24,124 bases of DNA from JARRJY01 sp037388705. Its GTDB lineage: Bacteria > Pseudomonadota > Gammaproteobacteria > UBA6429 > Thiohalophilaceae. Position numbers and translations under genes: made by a program. The notes under the pieces were generated by a model. It was not told where the DNA came from. It worked only from the letters and a program-made list of their open reading frames with translations, and made no database searches. Positions 14,785-22,765 of this stretch are shown piece by piece. Position 1 is the stretch's first letter. The number at the start of each line of letters is the position of its first letter. Location: positions 1-24,124 of the forward strand of contig JARRJY010000016.1 in the NCBI GenBank assembly GCA_037388705.1, read 5' to 3'.

Positions 14785-14939
14785 GAATAGGACTACCGTG
14801 TTCCATTATTTATCGTTTTATGGTCGGCCAATGTTATCATGCTGAAAAATAACCGGAAATGCCCCGTTCAGGTATTTATTTAGCTGTAAAAATAGCCCGG
14901 AAATTGGCTTGTCAAGAGGCCATCTGGCGCATCCTCAGG

Positions 14940-14945
14940 TATAAT
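14940..14945 (+). promoter_or_regulatory. -10 element (TATAAT) of the ppc promoter
   Basis: TATAAT overlaps the first in-frame ATG (14944), so transcription would start around 14952, after that ATG. This argues for the downstream start at 14977. The following GCGCCGCTC resembles the discriminator of the tRNA-Leu promoter. The -35 region is weak. Confidence 0.5.
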
Positions 14946-14976
14946 GCGCCGCTCATTTCACAATTTAGACAGAAAT

Positions 14977-17802
14977 ATGACCGCAGAAGTACAAGTTATA
15001 AAAAAACAGAATACCATCAATGATGAACCTTTACGTGCCCGGGTAAAACTGTTTGGTAATATCCTTGGAAAGGTTCTGCGTGAACATGCCGGGGAACAGG
15101 TTTTTGATGCGGTAGAAGCCCTGCGGAAAGGTCATATTAACCTGCGCAAGGAAGATGACGGCAACAAGCGCAAGGAACTGGCCAAACTGGTTGAATCACT
15201 GGATGCAGAAAAACTGACTCACGTGGTGCGTGCCTTCAGTATTTACTTTAGCCTGGCAAATACTGCCGAAGAAGCCTATCAACATAAACACCGAACCAGG
15301 GACATTGGTGAAGACGGTCATCAATTATGGCGTGGCTCGTTTGACCACACCCTGGCGGAAATGGAACAACAGGGAGTAAAACCTGAACAACTGCAAACCC
15401 TGTTTGACCACCTGGCCTATATCCCGGTTTTCACCGCTCACCCCACGGAATCAAAACGTCGTACCGTGATGGAAGCGATCCGTCGTATTTTTAATACCAG
15501 TGAAAAACTCAATGCTTCTGATCTAACCAAAGCAGAAGAAATCGATATTACCGAGCAACTGGAACGTTACATCCAGATCCTTTACAAAACTAACGAAGTG
15601 CGTGTGCGCAAGCTTGATGTTATTGATGAAGTAAAAAACGGTTTGTACTATTTCCGTGAGTCCCTGTTCCAGGCTATCCCTAACACTTATCGCAACATGG
15701 AAAAAGCGGTTAACCGTATCTATAAACAAGAAGCAAACCAGGTTACCGTACCCAGTTTTATGCGCTTTGGTTCGTGGATTGGTGGTGACCGTGATGGCAA
15801 CCCGTTTGTAAAACCTGAAACCACGGTCAAGGCTATGCGCATGCAGGCCCAGGCGGTACTTCAGGAATACAACGAACGCTTAATGCGATTAAGCAAGGAA
15901 TTGACGCAATCCAGCCAGCTTTGCCAACCCAGTGAAGCCTTTGTTGAAAGTTTACATGCGGATGAAACAGAAATACCTGAAGTGTATGCCTCCAACGAAG
16001 AGACCTTCAGCCAGGAACCCTATCGTCGCAAGATTTATTTGATGGTACACCGCCTGCAATGCGCTTTAAATACTATTGAGTCCCGCCTTGAAGGTTTTGA
16101 ACCTGATGTAGATGGTTGTGGCTACAGTGATGAACAAGGCTTGCTGAACGATCTCTACCTAATCCGCGACTCACTGTATAGTCATGGTGATAAAATCGTT
16201 GCCGATGGCTCTCTAATGGATTTAATCCGCCTGGTCGAAACTTGTGGTTTCTTCTTGTCTCACCTGGATATTCGCCAGGAATCCACCGTACATACCAATA
16301 CAGTTACGGAAATCATCGAGCAACTGGACGGTTCAGACTACGCTGCGTTAGATGAAGAACAACGCCTGCAAAAACTGGCAGATATGATCAGTAGCGGACC
16401 GCCTCCACAGGTTGAGGAATCAAAACTTGAAGACATGAGTGCAGAAACACTTAATGTGTTCAAAGTAATGACGCAGATGCGTAACGAAGTCAGCCCAAAT
16501 GCCTTTGGTAACTATGTAATATCCATGACCCATAGTGCCAGCCATGTTATGGAAGTCATGTTCCTGGGGTGGTTAGCGGGGCTGGCCGGCAAGCATGATG
16601 ATGGATGGTTCTGTGCACTGCGCATATCACCACTGTTTGAAACCATTGATGACCTGGCACACATCGACCCGGTCATGAACCTGTTACTGGATAACGAATG
16701 TTATGCCAGCCTGTTAAAGGCTTCAGGTAATACTCAGGAAGTGATGCTGGGTTACTCCGACTCCTGTAAAGATGGCGGCATCCTGGCTTCAGCCTGGAAC
16801 CTGTACCAGGCACAACAACAAATCACGGCGATTGCCAAAAAACGTAACATCAAGCTTCGTATGTTCCACGGCCGTGGAGGTACCGTAGGTCGTGGTGGTG
16901 GCCCAACCTATGATGCCATCCTGTCGCAACCTACCGGTACCGTGCATGGCGAAATCATGTTCACCGAGCAAGGTGAAGTCCTGTCTTACAAGTACAGCAA
17001 CACTGAAACAGCTGTTTATGAACTCTCTATGGGTGTTAGTGGGCTGTTAAAAGCCAGTCAGAACCTGATTGTTTCACTCAACTCAGATCGCAGGGAATAC
17101 CTGGATATCATGGCAGAACTTGCCCGGATAGGTGAGCAACACTACCGTACCCTGACAGATGAAACCGAAGGCTTCCTGGATTATTTTTACGAGGCCACGC
17201 CGGTTAGTGAAATCGGTTTAATGAATTTTGGCTCACGTCCATCTCACCGCAAAAAAACCGTACGTGCCAAGTCATCTATTCGTGCGATACCCTGGGTATT
17301 TGGCTGGGCACAGTCGCGCCAGACCTTACCCGCCTGGTACGGTATCGGTGCCGCACTGGAAAACTGGGTGAATAGTGACCCGGATAAACTGAAAAAACTT
17401 CAGGAAATGTATCATCACTGGGCCTTTTTCCGTGCCCTGTTGAGTAACTCGCACATGGCGCTGTTCAAATCGGAAATGCACATCGCCCATTCCTATGTTT
17501 CCCTGTGTGAAAACCAGGAGTCTGCGGAAGAAGTTTATAAACTGATTCATTCTGAATATGGCCGTACTCGCCTGCGTGTACTGGAAGCCGCCCAGCTGCA
17601 TGAACTGATGGAAGAAACACCTCACCTGGCGTTGTCGCTTAGACGTCGTAATCCTTACCTGGATCCTCTTAACCAGATCCAGCTAACATTACTTAAACGT
17701 GTTCGTGATGAAAGCCTGGATGATGATACCCGGGTACAATGGCTCAATCCCCTGCTGCGCACTATTAACGCGATTGCTGCGGGTATGCGAAATACGGGGT
17801 AA
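14977..17802 (+). CDS. ppc: Phosphoenolpyruvate carboxylase
   Basis: Ppc carboxylates phosphoenolpyruvate to oxaloacetate, refilling the citric acid cycle. From ATG 14977 the product has 941 residues; the longer frame from 14944 adds 11, but that ATG lies inside a TATAAT. Key sites, numbered from 14977, are F-T-A-H-P-T-E with catalytic His155, F-G-S-W-I-G-G-D-R-D-G-N-P, Y-S-D-S-C-K-D-G-G with Lys598, and H-G-R-G-G-T-V-G-R-G-G-G-P beginning near 631. The C-terminus M-R-N-T-G is the conserved family end. The ribosome-binding site is poor for either start. It is a bacterial-type enzyme, somewhat longer than E. coli Ppc (883). A strong terminator follows. Confidence 0.97.
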   Translation: MTAEVQVIKKQNTINDEPLRARVKLFGNILGKVLREHAGEQVFDAVEALRKGHINLRKEDDGNKRKELAKLVESLDAEKLTHVVRAFSIYFSLANTAEEAYQHKHRTRDIGEDGHQLWRGSFDHTLAEMEQQGVKPEQLQTLFDHLAYIPVFTAHPTESKRRTVMEAIRRIFNTSEKLNASDLTKAEEIDITEQLERYIQILYKTNEVRVRKLDVIDEVKNGLYYFRESLFQAIPNTYRNMEKAVNRIYKQEANQVTVPSFMRFGSWIGGDRDGNPFVKPETTVKAMRMQAQAVLQEYNERLMRLSKELTQSSQLCQPSEAFVESLHADETEIPEVYASNEETFSQEPYRRKIYLMVHRLQCALNTIESRLEGFEPDVDGCGYSDEQGLLNDLYLIRDSLYSHGDKIVADGSLMDLIRLVETCGFFLSHLDIRQESTVHTNTVTEIIEQLDGSDYAALDEEQRLQKLADMISSGPPPQVEESKLEDMSAETLNVFKVMTQMRNEVSPNAFGNYVISMTHSASHVMEVMFLGWLAGLAGKHDDGWFCALRISPLFETIDDLAHIDPVMNLLLDNECYASLLKASGNTQEVMLGYSDSCKDGGILASAWNLYQAQQQITAIAKKRNIKLRMFHGRGGTVGRGGGPTYDAILSQPTGTVHGEIMFTEQGEVLSYKYSNTETAVYELSMGVSGLLKASQNLIVSLNSDRREYLDIMAELARIGEQHYRTLTDETEGFLDYFYEATPVSEIGLMNFGSRPSHRKKTVRAKSSIRAIPWVFGWAQSRQTLPAWYGIGAALENWVNSDPDKLKKLQEMYHHWAFFRALLSNSHMALFKSEMHIAHSYVSLCENQESAEEVYKLIHSEYGRTRLRVLEAAQLHELMEETPHLALSLRRRNPYLDPLNQIQLTLLKRVRDESLDDDTRVQWLNPLLRTINAIAAGMRNTG

Positions 17803-17823
17803 GCCCGCTATTCCACAAGCAAC

Positions 17824-17859
17824 AAAAAAGGCCTGCTGATTTCTCAACAGGCCTTTTTT
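17824..17859. terminator. Bidirectional rho-independent terminator between ppc and panD
   Basis: AAAAAAGGCCTG (17824-17835) and CAGGCCTTTTTT (17848-17859) form a 12-base stem with a 12-base loop and T-tracts on both strands. It can end the ppc transcript from the left and the panD transcript (stop at 17878) from the right. Confidence 0.92.
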
Positions 17860-17877
17860 ATGAATTCGATTTTTTTA

Positions 17878-18258
17878 TTAGGCAACCTGAACCGGAATAG
17901 TATTGCGTGTATGCGTGATGCGATTATCCTTATCCACGTATACCAGCTTGGGTTTGAATGCTGCCAACTCTTTATTATCCAGCCCCACATAAGCCGCGAT
18001 AATCACCATGTCACCCGGATTGGCCTTGTGTGCCGCTGCACCATTTATCGAAATAATACCGGAATTGTCTTCTGCGCGAATTGCATAAGTCGTAAAACGC
18101 TCACCATTAGTGATGTTATAGATTTCAATCTGCTCGTATTCACGAATCCCGGAAGTATCCAGTAAATGACCATCAATTGCACAGGAACCTTCATATTCCA
18201 GTTCAGAATGAGTAACGTGAACACGGTGCAACTTGGCTTTTAGCATTGTGGTTAGCAT
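17878..18258 (-). CDS. panD: Aspartate 1-decarboxylase (proenzyme)
   Basis: PanD makes beta-alanine from aspartate for pantothenate synthesis. Starting at ATG 18258, which has AGGA eight bases upstream, gives 126 residues and places the self-cleavage site Y-E-G-S-C-A-I-D at Gly24-Ser25, exactly as in E. coli. The alternative ATG 18267 would shift it by three. Cleavage turns Ser25 into the pyruvoyl group of the active enzyme. Other landmarks are L-H-R-V-H-V-T-H, Tyr58 within F-T-T-Y-A-I, and I-N-G-A-A-A-H. The panC stop is 113 bases upstream, so panC-panD may be co-transcribed; the product joins pantoate in the PanC reaction. Confidence 0.97.
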   Translation of the reverse strand: MLTTMLKAKLHRVHVTHSELEYEGSCAIDGHLLDTSGIREYEQIEIYNITNGERFTTYAIRAEDNSGIISINGAAAHKANPGDMVIIAAYVGLDNKELAAFKPKLVYVDKDNRITHTRNTIPVQVA

Positions 18259-18371
18259 GGAAATCATCCTATAGATACATCAGGAACTACACATTTTAAC
18301 ATGGCCTGTGCCGCTGTTCACCACTCTAACCCCATAAAAATTGGTAGGTTTTTTGAGCAAAAGTGGAAAAG

Positions 18372-19214
18372 TCAGACCCGCAGGTTATCTATCAGGCGTA
18401 TCTCACCCAGCCGGGCTGCCGCCAGGATCACCCTTTCAGTCGTGTTATCAGTTGGTTCCTGCAAATTAGTCGCATCACGCAACTCAATATAATCAGGCTC
18501 AAAACCAGCTTTGCTTAGCTGTTCCAGTGCCGATTGCTTCAATACCGGGACATCCGCGCGGCCTTGCAGGATTTTCTCGCGCATCTCATCCAGTACCTGG
18601 TGCAGAACAGGTGCAATCTCACGCCGGGCAGAATCCAGGCGGTTATTGCGCGAACTCATGGCCAGGCCATCAACTTCACGGGCTGTTGGCATACCGATAA
18701 TCTCAACTGGTATGTTCAGATCTGACACCATCTGCCTGATGATGTGCAATTGCTGGAAATCCTTCTCGCCAAACACCGCGATATGAGGCTGAACGATATT
18801 AAAAAGCTTGTTGACCACTGTGGTGACACCCACAAAGTGCCCTGCACGGCTGGCGCCTTCCAGGATATTGGAAATACCGGGTACTTCAACCTTGGTTGTT
18901 GTCTCTTTTCCCAGCGGATAGAGCTCCTGTTCATCAGGCACAAACACGGCATCTACTTTATGTGCGGATAACTCCTCCTGGTCTTCCTCAATTGTGCGTG
19001 GATACCTGGCAAAATCCTGGCCATCATCGAACTGCAACGGATTGACAAAAATACTCACAACCACCTTGTCACACACTTCGCTGGCTTTTTTCACCAGGCT
19101 CAAATGACCCGCATGAAGATTGCCCATGGTCGGCACAAAACCAATGTGCTGCCCCTCCAGCTGCCACGTAGTGGAAAGATTCTGCATCTCTTTAATGGTA
19201 TTGATGAAGTTCAT
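18372..19214 (-). CDS. panC: Pantothenate synthetase
   Basis: PanC condenses pantoate with beta-alanine using ATP. 280 residues, a standard length. It has the nucleotide-binding T-M-G-N-L-H-A-G-H with His34 and His37, V-S-I-F-V-N-P-L-Q-F, F-G-E-K-D-F-Q-Q-L, and M-S-S-R-N-N-R-L as the KMSKS-like loop. A consensus TATAAT (19227-19222) ends only seven bases before the ATG and no ribosome-binding site is visible, so the mRNA may be leaderless. PanB is encoded about 1.6 kb away in another transcription unit, separated by two unrelated genes. Confidence 0.97.
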   Translation of the reverse strand: MNFINTIKEMQNLSTTWQLEGQHIGFVPTMGNLHAGHLSLVKKASEVCDKVVVSIFVNPLQFDDGQDFARYPRTIEEDQEELSAHKVDAVFVPDEQELYPLGKETTTKVEVPGISNILEGASRAGHFVGVTTVVNKLFNIVQPHIAVFGEKDFQQLHIIRQMVSDLNIPVEIIGMPTAREVDGLAMSSRNNRLDSARREIAPVLHQVLDEMREKILQGRADVPVLKQSALEQLSKAGFEPDYIELRDATNLQEPTDNTTERVILAAARLGEIRLIDNLRV

Positions 19215-19221
19215 GGTCAGA

Positions 19222-19227
19222 ATTATA
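19222..19227 (-). promoter_or_regulatory. -10 element (TATAAT) for panC, very close to the start codon
   Basis: TATAAT on the minus strand (19227 to 19222) with only TCTGACC before ATG 19214. Transcription starting about seven bases after the -10 would begin at or next to the A of the start codon. The -35 is not clear. Confidence 0.5.
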
Positions 19228-19262
19228 ACGCGGTTTGCATAGTCTAAATAATATTACGACCG

Positions 19263-19268
19263 TATAAT
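19263..19268 (+). promoter_or_regulatory. -10 element (TATAAT) for the acyltransferase gene
   Basis: TATAAT 26 bases before ATG 19295 on the plus strand. Only a weak -35 match is visible upstream. It is divergent from the panC promoter, and the two -10 elements are 35 bases apart. Confidence 0.45.
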
Positions 19269-19294
19269 GATAAAAATTTTCTTCAACTCATGCT

Positions 19295-20209
19295 ATGACC
19301 GAACAACATTTAAAAGTTAAATACCGAATTCGTGCAGTAATGTTTAAAGTCTTATTCATTGTGCTGTCGAAAATATCGTTACATCATAACCAGCGTGTCG
19401 GAACTTTTATCGGTTGGCTGGCAACTGTTATTCCCAATCGTAATTATCGAATTACCAAAATCAATATAGAGCATTGCTTCCCTGAATTAACTGCACAACA
19501 ACAGCACAAGCTTATCCATGACAGCCTGGTTGAAACCGGCAAAACCACCACTGAAGTGGCCCCTATGTGGCTATGGAATAAACAACGTGTGTTGAACACG
19601 ATCATCAAGGTCAATGGTGAAGAATGCCTGAAAGAAGCTTTTGAATCGGGAAAAGGCGTTATCCTGGCTTTTCCACATTTAGGTAACTGGGAACTGTTAT
19701 CGTTATACTGTGCTTCACGTTATCCCATGACCACCCTTTATCAACCACCCAAACTTCAGCAACTGGATAACATGGTTCGCCATGGCCGGGAACGCACCGG
19801 TGCCAGGCTGGTAGCCACCGATAATACGGGTGTTAAAGCACTGCTTACGGCATTAAAGAACGGAGAGATGATTGGCATCCTGCCTGACCAGGAACCTAAG
19901 TTTGGCAATGGCGAGTTCGCACCGTTCTTCAATATACAGGCCTATACCGGCACCCTTATTTCCCGCATGATCAAAAAAACCAGCGCCATAGTAGTTTTCG
20001 CCTACGCGAAACGTTTAGCCAATGGACAAGGATATGAACTTAACTTTTCACCCGCACCCAAAGATGTCTATTCAGATGAACTATCTGCTTCAGTAAGTGG
20101 ATTGAATCAAGGTGTAGAAAATTGTGTTAAAGAGTTACCCGAACAATACCAGTGGAGTTACTACCGGTTTCGTACCCGCCCGGAAGGTGAAGAAAAATTT
20201 TATAAATAA
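19295..20209 (+). CDS. Lipid A biosynthesis acyltransferase family protein (LpxL/HtrB-like)
   Basis: 304 residues of the lysophospholipid acyltransferase group that adds secondary acyl chains to lipid A. A hydrophobic N-terminal region (about 14-46) probably anchors it to the inner membrane. The catalytic H-x4-E motif is H-L-G-N-W-E with His128 and Glu133. Downstream, G-I-L-P-D-Q-E-P and F-G-N-G-E-F-A-P-F-F are typical of the family. Exact substrate specificity (LpxL, LpxM or a related acyltransferase) cannot be read from sequence. Its orientation is opposite to the flanking pan genes, and it sits between panC and panB, where many relatives have the two pan genes adjacent. A terminator-like hairpin follows. 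Confidence 0.9.
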   Translation: MTEQHLKVKYRIRAVMFKVLFIVLSKISLHHNQRVGTFIGWLATVIPNRNYRITKINIEHCFPELTAQQQHKLIHDSLVETGKTTTEVAPMWLWNKQRVLNTIIKVNGEECLKEAFESGKGVILAFPHLGNWELLSLYCASRYPMTTLYQPPKLQQLDNMVRHGRERTGARLVATDNTGVKALLTALKNGEMIGILPDQEPKFGNGEFAPFFNIQAYTGTLISRMIKKTSAIVVFAYAKRLANGQGYELNFSPAPKDVYSDELSASVSGLNQGVENCVKELPEQYQWSYYRFRTRPEGEEKFYK

Positions 20210-20211
20210 GA

Positions 20212-20236
20212 AAAGGCCAGATAATAGCCAGCCTTT
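20212..20236. terminator. Terminator-like hairpin between convergent genes
   Basis: AAAGGC (20212-20217) pairs with GCCTTT (20231-20236) around a 13-base loop, in the 37-base gap between the acyltransferase stop and the stop of the small secreted gene. T-rich sequence follows on both strands. The stem is short, so it is moderate at best. Confidence 0.5.
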
Positions 20237-20246
20237 ATCTTTTAAC

Positions 20247-20636
20247 TTAAAGTTGATTGCCTCTCCTGAAGTTGGTCAGGATATGTGTATGTTTGCCGTC
20301 TTTATTGATTTTATGATATTCACCATTTCCAGCATATTTTAGATGTGAACAATGAGCTTCTGGCCATTTTTTATTTGCTGTGCAATGCTGACCTTTAGCA
20401 GTAATAAACCATATTCTGTTTTTGCTGCGCTTATCCGTTTTTGGATAGTAAACATTATGAGTACCATCTGGTGATTCATAAGCTGAGAATGGTTTGCCTA
20501 TTGGCAGATAAACACCATCAAATGTTTTACCCGTCATCAACTTTTTTACTTCTTCAGCTGACATATATTCTGAAGCCTGAACCAGCATGGAAATACTAAA
20601 AAAACCAAGTAATAATGCCAGTGTATTTTTCCCCAT
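20247..20636 (-). CDS. Small secreted protein of unknown function
   Basis: 129 residues with a clear signal peptide: M-G-K-N, then T-L-A-L-L-L-G-F-F-S-I-S-M-L, probable cleavage after V-Q-A (residue 21). GAGGT lies at ribosome-binding distance before ATG 20636. The mature part starts with an acidic-basic helix (S-A-E-E-V-K-K-L-M-T-G-K-T-F-D-G) and then has beta-type segments with P-D-G-T-H-N-V-Y-Y, N-R-I-W-F-I-T and two cysteines in G-Q-H-C and A-H-C-S. The pattern G-K-T-F-x-G, P-D-G-T, W-x-I, C recalls DUF995-like secreted proteins, but I am not certain. The two cysteines could form a disulfide. It is transcribed alone on the minus strand beside panB. Confidence 0.7.
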   Translation of the reverse strand: MGKNTLALLLGFFSISMLVQASEYMSAEEVKKLMTGKTFDGVYLPIGKPFSAYESPDGTHNVYYPKTDKRSKNRIWFITAKGQHCTANKKWPEAHCSHLKYAGNGEYHKINKDGKHTHILTNFRRGNQL

Positions 20637-20749
20637 TTATTAACCTCGTTTTGTAACTCACTAGTTCCTTTTACTCCCCCAGGGTATTGCACCAAGAGCA
20701 AGTAATTTGAAAATACAAGCCAAGTTAAACTAGAAAACAAAGTAGTGGA

Positions 20750-20765
20750 TCACCCAAATGGGTGA
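20750..20765. repeat. Short perfect inverted repeat downstream of panB
   Basis: TCACCC-AAAT-GGGTGA (20750-20765), a six-base stem with a four-base loop, 32 bases after the panB stop. There is no T-tract on the panB strand, so it is a weak terminator candidate or an operator for the small secreted gene. The rest of the 161-base gap between 20637 and 20797 shows nothing else I can name. Confidence 0.4.
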
Positions 20766-20797
20766 CGAAGAGAAGAAATATTATTTAAAAAGCAATT

Positions 20798-21601
20798 TCA
20801 AGAGAAACTGTGCTCAATATCGGGAAAAGCCTTCTCCTTAACCTGTTGAACATAGGCCTTAAAGGCTGCTTCCACACCTTTGCCTTCACCCTGCTCCAGC
20901 AAAAAGTCTTTGGAAAACTTGGGACGTTTACCCGGATATAAACCCAGCATGTCGTACACAACCAGCACCTGGCCATCGCAGTCAGGACCAGCACCGATAC
21001 CAATGGTCGGGATATCAATCGCAGCGGTCACATTTGCCGCTAATTCTGCCGGTATGCATTCCAGTACCAGCAACTCAATCCCTGCACTGGAAAGCGCGAT
21101 GGCATCATCAATAATGGTTTGCGCGCCCTGTTCATCACGGCCCTGCACTTTATAGCCACCCAGTTTTTCAACAGACTGGGGTAATAAACCTAGGTGTCCA
21201 CACACCGGGATACTGTTATCAACAAGATGTTTGATGACCGGTAACATTTCATGGCCACCTTCCAGCTTGACCATATCGGCACCTGCAGCAATGAGTTTTT
21301 GGGCACTGGTTAATGCCTGCTCAGGCGTTTCATAGGTTTGGTAGGAAAAGTCACTGACCAGGTAAGCGCGTTGCCGAACACGACTCACCATGGAGGTATG
21401 ATAAACCATGTCATCAATAGTTACGGGTAAGGTTGTCTCATGTCCCTGTAATACCATACCCAGTGAATCACCCACCAGTAGCACTTCAACACCGGCATTT
21501 TCCAGTTGTGTAGCAAAGCTCGCATCATACGCCGTCAACACCGCAATTTTTTCACCGCGTTGTTTCATTTGTTTTAAATCTGTCGCTGTAAGTGTTGTCA
21601 T
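20798..21601 (-). CDS. panB: Ketopantoate hydroxymethyltransferase
   Basis: PanB adds a hydroxymethyl group from methylene-tetrahydrofolate to 2-oxoisovalerate, the first committed step to pantothenate. 267 residues. All key residues align with E. coli numbering: metal ligands Asp45 (V-G-D-S-L-G) and Asp84, Lys112 and Glu114 in V-K-L-E-G-G, and catalytic Glu181 in L-E-C-I-P-A-E-L. The loop after Asp84 reads S-D-F-S-Y-Q-T-Y instead of the more common D-x-P-F-G-S-Y. It starts two bases after the kinase stop, so it is translated from the pcnB-folK-kinase-panB operon. FolK, in the same operon, contributes to the folate cofactor PanB uses. Confidence 0.97.
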   Translation of the reverse strand: MTTLTATDLKQMKQRGEKIAVLTAYDASFATQLENAGVEVLLVGDSLGMVLQGHETTLPVTIDDMVYHTSMVSRVRQRAYLVSDFSYQTYETPEQALTSAQKLIAAGADMVKLEGGHEMLPVIKHLVDNSIPVCGHLGLLPQSVEKLGGYKVQGRDEQGAQTIIDDAIALSSAGIELLVLECIPAELAANVTAAIDIPTIGIGAGPDCDGQVLVVYDMLGLYPGKRPKFSKDFLLEQGEGKGVEAAFKAYVQQVKEKAFPDIEHSFS

Positions 21602-21603
21602 TT

Positions 21604-22254
21604 CTAAAATTCAACTTTAGCGGGGTTAAAGTAATGGCGACCACTTTTTGTTTTTAGCACCTGTTCAAGCAACATTTGATAATGTTCTTCATTATTGGCC
21701 AGGTCTATTTCCGCTGCATTAACGATTAATAATGGTGAGGCGTGATAGTCATGAAAAAAACGCATATAGCTTTCAGCGAGACGTTGTAAATAGTGGGCAT
21801 CAATACTGCGCTCATATTTTCTGCCACGCATGGAGATACGTTTCATTAAAATATCGGTCGGCGCCTGAAGGTAAACCACCAGGTCAGGCCTGGGAGCATC
21901 GATAGTTACGTGATCATAAACCTGTTCATACAGTCTGAATTCATGAGCATCCAGGGTCAGTTCTGCAAACAGGCGGTCTTTTTCCATGATGAAATCCGCC
22001 ACCCTGACTGGCTGGAACATGTCACCCTGCTTTAATTCCTGCATTTGCTGTGCACGCTGGAATAAAAAGAATAACTGTGTTTGAAACGCCACACTTTTTG
22101 GGTCACGGTAAAACTTGTCCAGGAACGGGTTATCTTCAGGCCCTTCCAGCAATAACTCGGAGCCAAAACTCTCGGCCAGGCGACGCGCCAGGGTCGTCTT
22201 GCCAATACCAATTGGACCTTCAACAACAATGAAATTGGGACGTTCTACTTCCAT
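21604..22254 (-). CDS. Deoxynucleoside kinase
   Basis: 216 residues from ATG 22254 (TTG 22257 is the in-frame alternative). It phosphorylates deoxynucleosides for salvage. The P-loop is G-P-I-G-I-G-K-T at residues 13-20. The substrate-loop acidic-arginine pair appears in M-E-K-D-R-L-F-A, and the lid region in M-R-G-R-K-Y-E-R-S-I. Genes of this family commonly sit between folK and panB in gammaproteobacteria, which fits here. Whether it prefers deoxyadenosine, deoxyguanosine or others is not evident. It starts seven bases after the folK stop. Confidence 0.92.
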   Translation of the reverse strand: MEVERPNFIVVEGPIGIGKTTLARRLAESFGSELLLEGPEDNPFLDKFYRDPKSVAFQTQLFFLFQRAQQMQELKQGDMFQPVRVADFIMEKDRLFAELTLDAHEFRLYEQVYDHVTIDAPRPDLVVYLQAPTDILMKRISMRGRKYERSIDAHYLQRLAESYMRFFHDYHASPLLIVNAAEIDLANNEEHYQMLLEQVLKTKSGRHYFNPAKVEF

Positions 22255-22261
22255 CAAACTG

Positions 22262-22765
22262 CTAACTATCAGTTAATTTTTCCATACGGTCAGCTGAGCA
22301 TTGATTAACCAGATCAGCTACTGTTCCTTTTCCAGGAATAACAAATTCTCCACCCATCATATCCTGTAATGGCACTAAAACGAAGTTACGCTCGGTAATA
22401 CCCGCATGAGGTACCTGTAAATCAGGTTCATTTATTTGCTCATCACCATATATAAGAATATCCAGGTCCAGTGTTCTCGGTCCCCATCGCTCTTCCCTGA
22501 TCCGGCCATGCTGATGTTCAATATCATGCAATTGCTGCAGGAGCGTATTGGCTGATAGCTGAGTTTCCAACAGGGCCACGGCATTGATGTAATCTGGCTG
22601 GTCCTCCGCGCCTTCCATCACCATGGCTTTACTCTTATATAGAGGTGACTGATCGAGTAACTGGCTATCACGCAGCTGCGACAGACTTTTTAAAGCCAGT
22701 CTAACCTGTTCAACAGGGTTATCCATATTACTGCCCAGCCCAATCACAACCTGGACCTTGCTCAT
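22262..22765 (-). CDS. folK: 6-hydroxymethyl-7,8-dihydropterin pyrophosphokinase
   Basis: FolK transfers pyrophosphate from ATP to hydroxymethyl-dihydropterin in folate synthesis. 167 residues, with G-L-G-S-N near the N-terminus, Y-I-N-A-V-A-L-L-E-T, the family signature R-W-G-P-R-T-L-D-L-D-I-L-I-Y-G, and V-P-H-A-G-I-T-E-R-N-F-V-L-V-P-L. Its ATG overlaps the pcnB stop in ATGA (22765-22762), so translation is coupled. It is part of the pcnB-folK-kinase-panB operon. Confidence 0.97.
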   Translation of the reverse strand: MSKVQVVIGLGSNMDNPVEQVRLALKSLSQLRDSQLLDQSPLYKSKAMVMEGAEDQPDYINAVALLETQLSANTLLQQLHDIEHQHGRIREERWGPRTLDLDILIYGDEQINEPDLQVPHAGITERNFVLVPLQDMMGGEFVIPGKGTVADLVNQCSADRMEKLTDS

